DNA of 64,000 nt from an uncultured Lachnospiraceae bacterium (GTDB lineage: Bacteria; Bacillota; Clostridia; Lachnospirales; Lachnospiraceae): positions 1 through 64,000 of the forward strand of contig CALWLT010000003.1 of NCBI GenBank assembly GCA_944381615.1, in the 5' to 3' direction. The stretch's first letter is position 1, and each line of letters begins with the position of its first letter. Position numbers and translations under genes: made by a program. Below, in pieces: positions 33,823 through 42,524 of the stretch. The notes under the pieces are model-generated. The model saw only the letters and a program-made list of their open reading frames with translations. It was not told the origin of the DNA and did no database searches.

Positions 33823-34344
33823 ATCGATGCGCAGGTACAGCTGGAGCGGTGGATTACACAGTATCAGAACCTGATCTTTTCCATCTGCTACAAATTTACT
33901 CAAAACTATTTCGACGCCGAGGATCTGACGCAGGACACCTTCCTCTCCGCCTACAAGAGCATGGCCTGGTTTGACGGGGCCAACGAGCGGGCCTGGCTGT
34001 GCCGGATCGCCACCAACAAATCGCTGGATTTTCTCCGGCGGGCCGGCCGGCGCTCCGTCCCCACGCAGGACGAATACTTTACCGCCATCGCCGCCCCGGA
34101 CACCGTCGAGGATCGCTGCCTGGAGGACGAGGTGCGAAGACGGCTCTACGAATGCTGCCAGGCGCTCCGGGAGCCATACCGCAGCGTGGCGCTCGATTAT
34201 TATTACTACGAACTGGAAATCGGCGAGATCGTCAGAAAGACCGGAAAAAACATCAAGACGCTGCAGACCCAGATCTACCGGGCGAAAGGAATGCTGCGAA
34301 AACAGTATCAGGCCGCAGGGCGGCAGAAAGGAGGAAGCACATGA
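33823..34344 (+). CDS. Sigma-70 family (ECF-like) RNA polymerase sigma factor, probable AUC start
   Basis: The reading frame encodes about 173 residues. Region 2 spans about residues 8-70 (WITQYQNLIFSICYKFTQNY, then DAEDLTQDTFLSAYKS). Region 4 spans about 105-160 (LEIGEIVRKTGKNIKTLQTQ). It directs polymerase to alternative promoters. The frame is open from a TAA at 33793 but contains no ATG, GTG or TTG before the Met inside region 2 at 33961. Starting there would delete most of region 2. The codon at 33823 (ATC), 7 nt after AAAGGGGG and followed by Asp-Ala-Gln, sits where the family start is expected. The stop overlaps the anti-sigma start (ATGA). Confidence 0.8.
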   Translation: MDAQVQLERWITQYQNLIFSICYKFTQNYFDAEDLTQDTFLSAYKSMAWFDGANERAWLCRIATNKSLDFLRRAGRRSVPTQDEYFTAIAAPDTVEDRCLEDEVRRRLYECCQALREPYRSVALDYYYYELEIGEIVRKTGKNIKTLQTQIYRAKGMLRKQYQAAGRQKGGST

Positions 34345-34859
34345 ACCAGACCGGCAAAAAGGACACGCACATCCCGCGCATCCGCTATTCAGGGACGTTA
34401 AGTGGGCCGGAGCAGAGCCATCTCGCCTCCTGCCCCTACTGCCAGACCGCCTTCTGGGACTACATCGAGAAGGAAGAAACAATCCGGGCGCCGGGGCACC
34501 TGAAGGCCTCCGTGCTGGCCCGCAGCCGCGATCTCGACGTCCGCCTGGCCTCCGGTTCCAGCCGGCTTTCCAGAAAGCTTTCATTTCTCTGGTTCAGCCT
34601 CCGGGTCGGAACCGCCGTCCTCTGCTCGCTCGCCCTCCTCTTTCTCACGCCGCTTCTCACAGCGGGCGGGCCCGGGCCGGACCTCGCCGCTTCGCAGACG
34701 GCCTATGAAACCGCCGGCAGACGGCGGGCGGCGCGCTACGACGAGATAACCCGCCGGGCGCAGCAGCAGTATGAATCCGTCGAACGTTTTTCCTGGCGGC
34801 TGGAGCAGCTGCCTTATCTTAACAGGGAGGTATCCAATTATGACGAAGAAGAAAAATAA
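34341..34859 (+). CDS. Probable anti-sigma factor with zinc-finger motif
   Basis: A 172-residue single-pass membrane protein. The N-terminal part has an H-x3-C-x2-C zinc motif (SHLASCPYC, about residues 26-34) typical of ZAS-type anti-sigma domains. One transmembrane helix follows (about 83-105, LWFSLRVGTAVLCSLALLFL). The extracytoplasmic part (106-172) is short, charged and likely helical. GGAGGAAG precedes the ATG, which overlaps the sigma-factor stop. It probably holds the sigma factor at the membrane until a signal arrives. No signal can be named. Confidence 0.78.
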   Translation: MNQTGKKDTHIPRIRYSGTLSGPEQSHLASCPYCQTAFWDYIEKEETIRAPGHLKASVLARSRDLDVRLASGSSRLSRKLSFLWFSLRVGTAVLCSLALLFLTPLLTAGGPGPDLAASQTAYETAGRRRAARYDEITRRAQQQYESVERFSWRLEQLPYLNREVSNYDEEEK

Positions 34860-35607
34860 GCTGTTTGCCCTGATCTGTTCCCTGATCCCCGGGGCCGGGG
34901 AAATGTACCTGGGCTTTTTCAAATGCGGCGTCAGCCTCATGGCCGCTTTCTTTATCCTGCTGGGGCTCTCCGGTTTCCTGGGCATCGGCTTCCTGGCCTA
35001 CCTGACGCCCCTGATCTGGTTTTACAGCTTTTTCCACACCAACAATCTGAACTCCCTGAGCGACGAAGAATTTTACGCCGTCGAGGATCGCTGGCTGATC
35101 GGCTTTTCCGGCCTGCCGTGGGAGAAACTGCCCGTTACCCGCTGCACGTCCCTGATCGCGGCCGCCCTGATCCTCTTTGGCGTCTGCATCCTCTGGAGCA
35201 GCTTCGCGGAGTTTTTCGTCTATTACCTGCTCCCCGCGCTCTCCGTCTCCGAGGAGACGTGGCAGCTCTTCTGCTTCCTGACGGAAATGGTGCCCCAGAC
35301 CGCCGTTGCCATTCTCATCATCGCCGCCGGCGTCCGCCTGATCCGGAACCGGTACCGTGACTTAAGCGACGGCCCTTTTGCACCCTCCCCTTCTGACGGC
35401 GGCCCTTCCTCCGCCGCCCCCTCTGACGGGCCGGCCCCCGGCCGGCAGCCGTTTTCGGAAAACACCCCGGCTCCGAACCCGCCAAAGAGCGGGCGCTCCG
35501 AGGAGGCTCCGGATCAACAGGCGGAAAGCAGCAGTTCTTCCAGCTCTCTGACGGAACCCGCGCGCCAGTCCGCGCCGCAGGCGTCAAATTCCTCCTGCGA
35601 GCCGTAG
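34840..35607 (+). CDS. Membrane protein of the sigma/anti-sigma module, low-complexity tail
   Basis: A 255-residue protein with about four to five membrane segments, beginning FALICSLIPGAGEMYLGFFK, a pattern like TM2-type proteins. Two more hydrophobic blocks lie at about 103-135 and 153-172. From about residue 182 the sequence turns to a Ser/Pro/Gly-rich tail with SSSSSSS. The start is the ATG at 34840 with GGGAGG upstream, overlapping the anti-sigma gene by 20 nt. The tail's last 31 codons lie antisense to the end of the HAD phosphatase gene. It may sense envelope state for the sigma system. This is inference from coupling only. Confidence 0.7.
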   Translation: MTKKKNKLFALICSLIPGAGEMYLGFFKCGVSLMAAFFILLGLSGFLGIGFLAYLTPLIWFYSFFHTNNLNSLSDEEFYAVEDRWLIGFSGLPWEKLPVTRCTSLIAAALILFGVCILWSSFAEFFVYYLLPALSVSEETWQLFCFLTEMVPQTAVAILIIAAGVRLIRNRYRDLSDGPFAPSPSDGGPSSAAPSDGPAPGRQPFSENTPAPNPPKSGRSEEAPDQQAESSSSSSSLTEPARQSAPQASNSSCEP

Positions 35608-36170
35608 CCGTATTCCACCGCCACGCAGGGGATCCCGTTTTCATGGGCCCCCTCCACGTCGTGCCTGCGATCGCCGATCATCCGGATCCGATCGCGGCCG
35701 GCGTCGGCCCCCAGCGCCGCCAGCGCGTCCGCGATGATCTCTCCCTTCCTGACCCGCGTCTCCTCCAGATCGGCACCGAAAACCGCCGTAAAATACGACA
35801 GCAGGCCAAAGTGCTCCAGGATCTGCCGGGCGAAAACCTCCGGCTTGGAGGTCGCGACCGCCAGCGTAAAGCCCGCCTCCTTCAGGCGCCCCAGCATTTC
35901 ATCAATCCCATCGTACGCCCGGTTCTCAAATTTCCCCCGCTCCCGGAAATAAACCTGAAATTCCCGCACGGCCCGGCGGGCCTGCTCCTGATCAAACCCG
36001 TAAAATTCCCGGAAGCTTTCCGCCAGCGGCGGACCGATGAACGGGCAGAGCTTCTCCCGGTCCTCCTCTTCCATTCCCATCGCCGAGAGCGCATACTGAA
36101 CCGAGCGGGTAATCCCCTCCTTCGGATCCGTCAGCGTCCCGTCCAGATCAAATAACAGAAACGTTCTCAC
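35514..36170 (-). CDS. HAD-superfamily hydrolase, phosphoglycolate phosphatase-like
   Basis: A 218-residue HAD (subfamily IA) phosphatase. Motif I is FDLDGTLTDP (about residues 6-15), motif II is the Ser in AVATSKPEVF (about 105-114), and motifs III/IV are the Lys in RVRKGEII and GDRRHDVEGA (about 165-174). An inserted helical cap at about 17-95 fits small phosphorylated metabolites. The start chosen is a GTG at 36170, since GGAGG stands 7 nt upstream and the family begins at RTFLLFDLDGT. It overlaps the convergent membrane-protein gene by 94 nt. True substrate uncertain. Confidence 0.85.
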   Translation of the reverse strand: MRTFLLFDLDGTLTDPKEGITRSVQYALSAMGMEEEDREKLCPFIGPPLAESFREFYGFDQEQARRAVREFQVYFRERGKFENRAYDGIDEMLGRLKEAGFTLAVATSKPEVFARQILEHFGLLSYFTAVFGADLEETRVRKGEIIADALAALGADAGRDRIRMIGDRRHDVEGAHENGIPCVAVEYGYGSQEEFDACGADWRAGSVRELEELLLSAC

Positions 36171-36198
36171 TTCTCCTCCTTTTCGCGCCGCAGATCGA

Positions 36199-36243
36199 AA
36201 GGGCCGCCTCAAAGCGAATCCATCTCGCTCTGCGGCGGCCCTC
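36199..36243 (-). terminator. Hairpin after pckA
   Basis: AGGGCCGCC and GGCGGCCCT arms, with an inner AGCGA/TCGCT pairing, form a long stem shortly after the pckA stop. On the minus strand it is followed by TTCGATC, so the U-run is poor. Confidence 0.5.
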
Positions 36244-36256
36244 TGCGCTCATTTCT

Positions 36257-37954
36257 TTAGTTTAACTCGTCCACAACCTTCTGGATCGCCGCCAGCGCGT
36301 CGTCCGGAAGCTTGTCATAGCCTTCCTTGGCCTCGGCGAACTCCTTGATCTCGTTGACACGGTCGTTCATGCGGGCCTTCAGCTGGCTTACATACTCCGG
36401 ATCGTTCATATTCGGGATAAAGCCCTCCCAGTCAAGGATCTCGATATCCGAGAAGGGACCCCACTTGTGGAAATCCGCTCTCTTCTCCACGATCGCCTCC
36501 AGAATGCCCAGCGTATCGGCCGGTTTCACCTTCTTGCCCATGAAATCGCCCGTATTGACGATGTAGCAGTCTACGTTCTTCTCCTCTACCAGCTTTTTGA
36601 ACTTCTCATAATCGTTCGCCAGCGGATAGGTGCGGAACGGGTTGGCGTAGGGAACGACCACCAGCTTGTTGGGATCCGCGCCCGGAGCCAGACGCTCGGC
36701 GGAGGATCTCTTGGTCGCCAGCGTCGCGCCCATCACGGCCGCCAGGGACGCGCCCTTCAGCTTTACAACCGGCGGGATGGTCGGATCCTTCATGATCCAG
36801 AAGATCGCGTTGACCGGCGCGTCGATCCGATCCACACGGTTTGGCGACCACAGCTTGGACTTGATGGCGCGGCCGTTGCCGTTGCGGATGTCCTCGGTTA
36901 CCAGCTGGATCTTGCCGTCCTCGTCCAGCGTCGCGGAGCAGTTCTGCGCCGTCAGCAGGTACTTGTTGTCCTCGCAGCCCGTCGGGTAATCGGCCGTCTT
37001 GTCAAAATAGGTCGGCTCGATGGCGATGGACGCGCAGGTATCGGTATTGATGATAAACGCATCGTCGTGCAGCACCTTGATCTGGTACTTGCCGCCGTGC
37101 TTGGCGTGCGTCAGCGTGGACTTGCCGGAGCCGGACAGGCCGTATACGGAGGCCACGTACTTGCTTCCGTCCGCCAGCGTGTACTCCTTCTGTCCGCCGT
37201 GGCAGGACGCGTAGCCGTTGCGGTTGGCGATCGCCCATACCATGGTCAGCGTGCCCTTCTTGTGCTCGCCGAAATAGCGCATGCCCAGGATGCAGGCGCA
37301 ATTGGTATCCGTGTTAAAATAGCACAGCGTCTTCTTCTGCGGATCCGACAGGCAGTCCAGGGATACGTTGGGGCGATCCGATCCGTTCCACTGGGGATCA
37401 GAGAAAATGTAGATATCCGGCTCCTTGCCGTCGCCGACCGGCTTGGAATTCTTGTACATCTTCACGTACTCGTCCGACATGTACTGGAAATTCAACATCC
37501 AGTTGTACATGATGTTCTCCTCGCCCTCGGGGATCAGCAGATGGCACTTGACCATAAATTCCGGATCCAGGCCGGCGTACACCTCGGCGTGATACATCGT
37601 CTTCCAGCGGGACTCATAGATGGCGTCCATCGCCACCTTGTCCAGCGCCTCGCAGTCCACGCCCGGCTCTCCGGCAATCCGGCGGGCCGTCGCATAACGT
37701 CCCGTGATCGCACCGTCGTTGAACAGCAGCACCTTCGCGTCCTTATCCAGGCCGAACTCCTCGCCCCGGTATACCGGCATGTCCGTCACAATCGTGCCGG
37801 GAGAATTCTTCGCCAGTTCATATGCTTCTCTCAGTGTGTTGACCTTAACCACGTTGTTTCCGTAAAAAGCCGCCTCGATGATGGAACGGGTTTTGGAAAA
37901 TCCGGGTTTTCCCTTGCCAATCTCACTGATCGGGTAATACGCTTTTGTTGACAT
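36257..37954 (-). CDS. pckA: Phosphoenolpyruvate carboxykinase (ATP)
   Basis: A 565-residue ATP-type PEP carboxykinase. It has the P-loop GLSGSGKST (about residues 273-281), the metal-binding His-Asp stretch LHDDAFIINTD (about 296-306), GEHKKGTLTMVWAIANRNGY with the catalytic Lys/His region (about 229-248), and the C-terminal NTGDFMGKK block. It interconverts oxaloacetate plus ATP with PEP plus CO2. In fermenting gut anaerobes it often runs in the CO2-fixing direction toward succinate or propionate. It is monocistronic with its own promoter. Confidence 0.96.
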   Translation of the reverse strand: MSTKAYYPISEIGKGKPGFSKTRSIIEAAFYGNNVVKVNTLREAYELAKNSPGTIVTDMPVYRGEEFGLDKDAKVLLFNDGAITGRYATARRIAGEPGVDCEALDKVAMDAIYESRWKTMYHAEVYAGLDPEFMVKCHLLIPEGEENIMYNWMLNFQYMSDEYVKMYKNSKPVGDGKEPDIYIFSDPQWNGSDRPNVSLDCLSDPQKKTLCYFNTDTNCACILGMRYFGEHKKGTLTMVWAIANRNGYASCHGGQKEYTLADGSKYVASVYGLSGSGKSTLTHAKHGGKYQIKVLHDDAFIINTDTCASIAIEPTYFDKTADYPTGCEDNKYLLTAQNCSATLDEDGKIQLVTEDIRNGNGRAIKSKLWSPNRVDRIDAPVNAIFWIMKDPTIPPVVKLKGASLAAVMGATLATKRSSAERLAPGADPNKLVVVPYANPFRTYPLANDYEKFKKLVEEKNVDCYIVNTGDFMGKKVKPADTLGILEAIVEKRADFHKWGPFSDIEILDWEGFIPNMNDPEYVSQLKARMNDRVNEIKEFAEAKEGYDKLPDDALAAIQKVVDELN

Positions 37955-38002
37955 AATCGTCCTCCTTTTCTGCCCCGTAATCTGTGTTTCAGGCCTGCCT
38001 CA

Positions 38003-38031
38003 ATTATCTCATCCCGTTAAACAAAAGTCAA
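38003..38031 (-). promoter_or_regulatory. pckA promoter
   Basis: Minus-strand TTGACT (38026-38031), a 17-bp spacer, and GATAAT (38003-38008), about 50 nt before the pckA ATG. Confidence 0.72.
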
Positions 38032-38060
38032 TCCCCGGGCGCAAAGAATCCCCTGCGGAC

Positions 38061-38879
38061 TTATTTGAAAAATTCGTGTCCGCCGTGGCTCATGAGAAAG
38101 GTCAGACGCCCGTCAAACCAGCGCACATTGGAGGAAGCCGAGCCGACGCGGTTCATGAAATACAGCGCCCCCTGGGAATAATCCTCGCCGGCCAGAGCCC
38201 GGTTCACGCACTCGATCGTATTCTCCGTTACCTGGCAGGTGTCGATCGTCCCGTCCAGCACCGGGGAAAACTGCGATTTTTCATAGACCACCCCGGTAAT
38301 GGTGTCCGGAAACTCGTCGCTCCTGACCCGGTTGATGATGACGTTAGCCACCAGGATTTTCCCCTTGTCGTCGCAGATCCCCGCTTCCGCCTGCACGATC
38401 CGCAGAAGCACCTGGTAATCCTCCTCCGTATAGGAAATGACCGCCCGTTCCCGGCGCGCTTTCTCTTCCGCTTCCTTCTCGGCCTGCTGCGTCTGCATCA
38501 GGACCTCTTTTTCGATCGCCTCGATCTCCAGGGCCGACTGCGCGAGCTCATCCTGAATCGTCCGCTCCAGCGACCGGCCCAGCCAGCGCCGCGGTTCGTC
38601 CGTCGAGGCCGTAAGGGAAAGCCCGGTCAGAGCCTCCATGCCGATTTCTTCCTCCGTCTGTCCTTCCTGCGCGTCCGCTTCCTCCTCGCCCCGCTCCTGG
38701 CAGGCCGCCGCATTTCTGCCGGCGCCGGCAAAGCCGGACGATGTAAACGCCACCACCGTGATCACGGCGCACGCCGACACGAGCACGGCCGCGGTGCGGT
38801 ACATCCGCTTCGTAACCCGGGCCGCCAGCGCGCGCACGCCATGGTACACCGTCTGAAGAAATGAGTAAAAGTCTGGCAT
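38061..38879 (-). CDS. Cell wall hydrolase, SleB/CwlJ domain
   Basis: A 272-residue exported hydrolase. An N-terminal membrane anchor lies at about residues 26-50, and an acidic then coiled-coil-like region runs at about 55-150 (ALEIEAIEKEVLMQTQQAEK). A C-terminal SleB-type Hydrolase_2 domain follows (about 155-270) with LLRIVQAEAGICDDKGKILV, which holds the catalytic Glu, and GALYFMNRVGSASS. The family is lytic for spore-cortex muramic-lactam peptidoglycan, but many Clostridia carry vegetative relatives of this domain plan. It is monogenic. Confidence 0.87.
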   Translation of the reverse strand: MPDFYSFLQTVYHGVRALAARVTKRMYRTAAVLVSACAVITVVAFTSSGFAGAGRNAAACQERGEEEADAQEGQTEEEIGMEALTGLSLTASTDEPRRWLGRSLERTIQDELAQSALEIEAIEKEVLMQTQQAEKEAEEKARRERAVISYTEEDYQVLLRIVQAEAGICDDKGKILVANVIINRVRSDEFPDTITGVVYEKSQFSPVLDGTIDTCQVTENTIECVNRALAGEDYSQGALYFMNRVGSASSNVRWFDGRLTFLMSHGGHEFFK

Positions 38880-39155
38880 ATACTCCCCTCTTTTCGTTCC
38901 CGTTTTTTCGCATTCTGCGGCCCCCGCCGCGCGCGGGGCCGCCTCCGTTTCAGATAACGGTGGTAATTATAGGAGAGCCGATGAAACGATGTCAATAAGT
39001 TTTTTACATTTTTGTGACAAATCACAGCGTTTGTTAAAAGTTTCTTAATATTTTTGTGGTTTTCCCATAAGAATCTCTGCCATTTCTCTCCTGTTTTTAT
39101 GGATTCTGCCATTTCCATTTTTTCCAGATTTTCCCTGCGCTGTCTATTTCTCCCA
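38880..39155. other. AT-rich intergenic region upstream of the SleB-type gene
   Basis: No gene is seen. It holds the SleB-type gene's promoter in its left part. The rest is AT-rich with oligo-T/oligo-A runs and no strong secondary structure. Confidence 0.55.
38966..38995 (-). promoter_or_regulatory. Promoter of the SleB-type hydrolase gene
   Basis: Minus-strand TTGACA (38990-38995), an 18-bp spacer, and TATAAT (38966-38971), both perfect hexamers. Confidence 0.78.
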
Positions 39156-39193
39156 GAAAAAAAAGCAGTCGACTTTTGTCGCCTGCTTTTTAT
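39156..39193 (-). terminator. Terminator of the leuC-leuD-ybaK operon
   Basis: AAAAAGCAGGCGAC pairs with GTCG-CTGCTTTTT, followed by a run of T on the minus strand just after the deacylase gene. Confidence 0.85.
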
Positions 39194-39214
39194 GTCAACT
39201 GTTTTTTTGCCGCT

Positions 39215-39682
39215 TCAGATCAGCGGGACAAACGCCGCGTCCACGTAGCGCGCCAGATCCTCCGGGTTTAACAGCACCTGGACGCCGCGCATCCCGGCGC
39301 TGACGCTGATGCGGTCAAACAGCTGCGCCGTCTCTTCAATATAGGTAGGGAATTTCTTCTTCATGCCGATGGGGGAACAGCCGCCGCGCACATACCCCGT
39401 CAGCGGAAGCAGCTCCTTCATGTGGATCATCTCCACCTTCTTGTCCTTCGACGCCTTCGCCACCTTCTTCAGATCCAGCTCCTCGTCCACCGGGATGCAG
39501 CAGACCAGGTAGCCGTTCTTGTCTCCCTTTAACACCAGCGTCTTGAACATCGTGTCGTGGTCGATCCCCATCATGTCCGCCGCATGGCTTCCCGACAGAT
39601 CCGACTCGTCCACCTCGTACTCGCCGGTCTCGTAGGCGATCCCGGCCGCGTCCAGAAGACGCATCACATTCGTCTTCGTCAT
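39215..39682 (-). CDS. ybaK: YbaK/EbsC-family Cys-tRNA(Pro) deacylase
   Basis: A 155-residue YbaK-fold editing protein. It begins MTKTNVMRLLDAAGIAYE. It has the Lys-containing FKTLVLKGDKNGYLVC (about residues 46-61), VDEELDLKKVAKA, and GGCSPIGMKKKFPTYIEE (about 99-116), which together form the substrate pocket. It removes cysteine wrongly attached to tRNA-Pro, acting in trans of prolyl-tRNA synthetase. It lies 15 nt after leuD and appears co-transcribed with the leucine genes. There is no obvious functional link. Confidence 0.92.
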   Translation of the reverse strand: MTKTNVMRLLDAAGIAYETGEYEVDESDLSGSHAADMMGIDHDTMFKTLVLKGDKNGYLVCCIPVDEELDLKKVAKASKDKKVEMIHMKELLPLTGYVRGGCSPIGMKKKFPTYIEETAQLFDRISVSAGMRGVQVLLNPEDLARYVDAAFVPLI

Positions 39683-39697
39683 ACCAGGCCTCTCTCC

Positions 39698-40183
39698 TTA
39701 TTTCTGATTGATGTAATTGACCAGGCCGCCGGCGGAAATGATCTTCTGCATGAATTCCGGGAACGCCTGCCCCTTAAAGCTCTGTCCCGTCGTCTTATCC
39801 GTGATCACGCCGCTGTCGAAATCGACCTCGACCTCGTCGCCCGCCGAGATGGCGCGCGCCGCCTCCGGGCACTCGATGATGGGCAGACCGATGTTGATCG
39901 CGTTGCGGTAAAAAATCCGGGCGAACGTCTCGGCGATCACGCAGCTGACCCCGGCGCATTTGATGGCCAGGGGGGCGTGCTCCCGGGAGGAACCGCAGCC
40001 GAAATTCTTGTTGGCCACGATGATGTCGCCCTGCTTTACCCGTTTAACAAATTCCTGATCGATGTCCTCCATGCAGTGCTTCGCCAGCTCGTTCCCGTCG
40101 GGGGAATTCAGATACCGGGCCGGGATGATGACGTCGGTGTCCACATTGTCTCCGTATTTAAACACATGTCCGCATGCTTTCAT
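39698..40183 (-). CDS. leuD: 3-isopropylmalate dehydratase small subunit
   Basis: A 161-residue LeuD of the short, archaeal-like type. It has [12 protein letters not shown] (about residues 15-26), [18 protein letters not shown] (about 58-75, the substrate Ser/Arg loop), and the C-terminal swivelling domain. With LeuC it isomerises 2- to 3-isopropylmalate in leucine synthesis. Encoded 36 nt downstream of leuC. Short LeuC/LeuD pairs can in some lineages serve related substrates such as citramalate or homoaconitate. Confidence 0.94.
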   Translation of the reverse strand: MKACGHVFKYGDNVDTDVIIPARYLNSPDGNELAKHCMEDIDQEFVKRVKQGDIIVANKNFGCGSSREHAPLAIKCAGVSCVIAETFARIFYRNAINIGLPIIECPEAARAISAGDEVEVDFDSGVITDKTTGQSFKGQAFPEFMQKIISAGGLVNYINQK

Positions 40184-40219
40184 GTTCTCTCTCCTCCTGC
40201 ATCCAAAATAATCCGCCTC

Positions 40220-41485
40220 TTAAAGCCCCAGCTCGCAGGGACCGCTGAGTTTGCCGGTTACCGCGCTGACCGCCGCGATGACCGGGCTGGCCAGATAAAT
40301 CTCCGAATCGACATGGCCCATACGGCCCACGAAATTGCGGTTGGTCGTGGAAACGCAGCGCTCGCCCGCCGCCAGGATGCCCATATAGCCGCCCAGGCAG
40401 GGGCCGCAGGTCGGCGTGCTGACCACGGCGCCGGCTTCGATGAAGATCTCCAGAAGTCCTTCCTTCATCGCCTGCAGGTAGATGGCCTGCGTCGCCGGAA
40501 TCACGATGCAGCGCACGCCCTTTTTCACTTTTCTTCCCTTTAAAATCTCCGCCGCGGCGCGCATGTCGTCCATCCGCCCGTTGGTGCAGGAGCCGATGAC
40601 GACCTGATCGATGGCGATCTCCCCCGCCTCGTCGATCGTCTTTGTATTCTCCGGCAGGTGCGGGAACGAAACCGTCGGCTTTAACTGCGACAGATCGATG
40701 GTGTACGTCTCGTCGTACTCCGCGTCCGCATCGGGCTCATAGACCCGGAACTCCCGCACAGAATGCTCCTTCATATATTCCACGGCCTTTTCATCCACCG
40801 GGAAAATTCCGTTCTTGCCGCCGGCCTCGATCGCCATATTGCAGATCGTAAAGCGGTCGTCCATCGAAAGGTGCGCAATGCCGTCCCCGGTAAATTCCAT
40901 CGAGCGGTAAAGCGCGCCGTCCACGCCGATTAGGCCGATGATGTGCAGGATAATGTCCTTGCCGCTGACCCAGCGCGACGGTTTGCCCGTCAGCACAAAC
41001 CGGATCGCGGACGGCACCTTGAACCAGGCCTTGCCCGTAACCATGCCCGCGGCCATGTCCGTACTGCCGACGCCCGTGGAGAACGCGCCCAGGGCCCCGT
41101 AGGTGCAGGTGTGGGAATCCGCTCCGATGACCGCGTCCCCCGCTACCACCAGGCCTTTCTCCGGGAGCAGGGCGTGCTCGATCCCCATCTCTCCCACGTC
41201 GAAATAATTGGTAATCTCATGGCGGCAGGCAAATTCCCGGCAGCATTTGCAGTTCTCCGCCGATTTGATGTCCTTGTTGGGGATAAAATGATCCATGACC
41301 AGCGCAATTTTATCCCGGTCAAAGACCGTCTGGCCGGTCATCTTCTTCATCTCATTGATGGCCACCGGCGTCGTGATATCATTGCCCAGCACCAGATCCA
41401 GATCCGCCTCGATCAGCTGCCCGGCCTTTACCTCCGGCAGGCCGGCATGAGCCGCCAGGATCTTCTGTGTCATCGTCATTCCCAT
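40220..41485 (-). CDS. leuC: 3-isopropylmalate dehydratase large subunit
   Basis: A 421-residue aconitase-superfamily subunit. The [4Fe-4S] Cys ligands lie in [10 protein letters not shown] (about residues 298-307) and [13 protein letters not shown] (about 354-366). The [12 protein letters not shown] motif (about 122-133) contributes to the active site. With leuD it makes the second enzyme of leucine synthesis. The 2-isopropylmalate synthase and 3-isopropylmalate dehydrogenase genes are not in the window. Divergent from a LysR regulator, with which it shares a 142-bp control region. Confidence 0.95.
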   Translation of the reverse strand: MGMTMTQKILAAHAGLPEVKAGQLIEADLDLVLGNDITTPVAINEMKKMTGQTVFDRDKIALVMDHFIPNKDIKSAENCKCCREFACRHEITNYFDVGEMGIEHALLPEKGLVVAGDAVIGADSHTCTYGALGAFSTGVGSTDMAAGMVTGKAWFKVPSAIRFVLTGKPSRWVSGKDIILHIIGLIGVDGALYRSMEFTGDGIAHLSMDDRFTICNMAIEAGGKNGIFPVDEKAVEYMKEHSVREFRVYEPDADAEYDETYTIDLSQLKPTVSFPHLPENTKTIDEAGEIAIDQVVIGSCTNGRMDDMRAAAEILKGRKVKKGVRCIVIPATQAIYLQAMKEGLLEIFIEAGAVVSTPTCGPCLGGYMGILAAGERCVSTTNRNFVGRMGHVDSEIYLASPVIAAVSAVTGKLSGPCELGL

Positions 41486-41501
41486 GGTAAAACTCCCTCC
41501 C

Positions 41502-41518
41502 GTAAATTCAGTATTTAC
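41502..41518. promoter_or_regulatory. Palindromic site at the leuC transcription start
   Basis: GTAAAT-TCAGT-ATTTAC, a perfect palindrome of T-N-A type as bound by LysR regulators. It overlaps the predicted leuC start site and sits next to its ribosome-binding site. That position favours repression rather than classic upstream activation. Confidence 0.55.
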
Positions 41519-41547
41519 ATTATATCATCCCGCCTGTTATAATACAA
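41519..41547 (-). promoter_or_regulatory. leuC promoter
   Basis: Minus-strand TTGTAT (41542-41547), a 17-bp spacer, and TATAAT (41519-41524). The same AT-rich stretch contains plus-strand TATAAT-like sequences that could serve the divergent LysR gene. Confidence 0.62.
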
Positions 41548-41627
41548 ATATATAATATGAATGGATCGTATAAATTCCGGTTATGAATTTTCCCCGCGGG
41601 CCGGCCGGATGCCCGGGAAGGAGGGCT

Positions 41628-42524
41628 ATGGAATCCAGTTTATCACAGTACCGCATCTTTTTCGCCGTCGCCCGCACGGGCAATATTTCGCGCGCCGCCA
41701 AGGAGCTGTTCATCAGCCAGCCCGCCATCAGCAAATCGATCAGCAAGCTGGAGGAAAGCCTGGGCGTCAGCCTGTTCATGCGCAATTCCCGCGGCGTCCA
41801 GCTGACGGCCGAGGGACAGCTCCTTTTCCAGCACGTCTCCAACGCGTTCGACGCCTTAAACCGCGGGGAAAGCGAGCTGCGGCGCATCCGCAGCCTTCAC
41901 ATCGGCCAGCTGCGCATCGGCGTCAGCAACACCCTGTGCAAATACAGCCTTCTGCCCTATTTAAAGGGCTTTGTCGGCCGCTATCCCCACGTCAGCATCC
42001 TCATCGACAGCCAGGACACGGCGCGCACCATCTCCATGCTGGAGCAGCAGAAGCTGGACATCGGCCTCATCGCCGAGCCGAAGAACCGGAAAAGCCTGAC
42101 CTTTCTTCCGCTCATGCAGATTACCGACGTCTTCGTCTGCACGCCCGCCTATCTTGAAAACCTGCGCATCCGTGAGGGCGAGCACGCCGACCTCTTCGAG
42201 ACGGGAACCATCCTTCTCCTGGACCGCGGCAACATGACGCGCACGCACATCGACGCCTATTTTGCCGAACACGGCATCGAGCCCAAGCAGGTCCTCGAGG
42301 CCACCACCATGGATCTGCTCATCGAATTTGCCAAGACCGGCCTCGGCATCGCCTGCGTCATCCGCGAATTCGTGCAGGATGAATTAAAGGATCAGAGCCT
42401 GATCGAAATCCCGCTCGAATCCCCGATCCGCACCCGCACCATCGGCTTCGCCTTCCATCCCTCCTGCGTGACCAGGACGACGGGGGATTTCCTGCGCTTC
42501 TGCCTCCCGGACCGGCCCCTGTAA
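41628..42524 (+). CDS. LysR-family transcriptional regulator
   Basis: A 298-residue LysR-type regulator. The winged HTH is at about residues 6-65 (FFAVARTGNISRAAKELFIS, then QPAISKSISKLEESLGVSLF). The effector-binding domain is from about 90 (LRIGVSNTLCKYSLLPYLKG). The start is the ATG at 41628 behind AAGGAGGG. Divergent from leuC-leuD with a palindrome between, so it most likely controls leucine synthesis in response to an intermediate. It might equally sense redox or another co-inducer. Confidence 0.9.
   Translation: MESSLSQYRIFFAVARTGNISRAAKELFISQPAISKSISKLEESLGVSLFMRNSRGVQLTAEGQLLFQHVSNAFDALNRGESELRRIRSLHIGQLRIGVSNTLCKYSLLPYLKGFVGRYPHVSILIDSQDTARTISMLEQQKLDIGLIAEPKNRKSLTFLPLMQITDVFVCTPAYLENLRIREGEHADLFETGTILLLDRGNMTRTHIDAYFAEHGIEPKQVLEATTMDLLIEFAKTGLGIACVIREFVQDELKDQSLIEIPLESPIRTRTIGFAFHPSCVTRTTGDFLRFCLPDRPL

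Noticed and set aside
33826..33873. The ATG at 33827 as sigma-factor start
   Set aside because: It is out of frame with the sigma-factor coding sequence and reaches a TGA after 15 codons.
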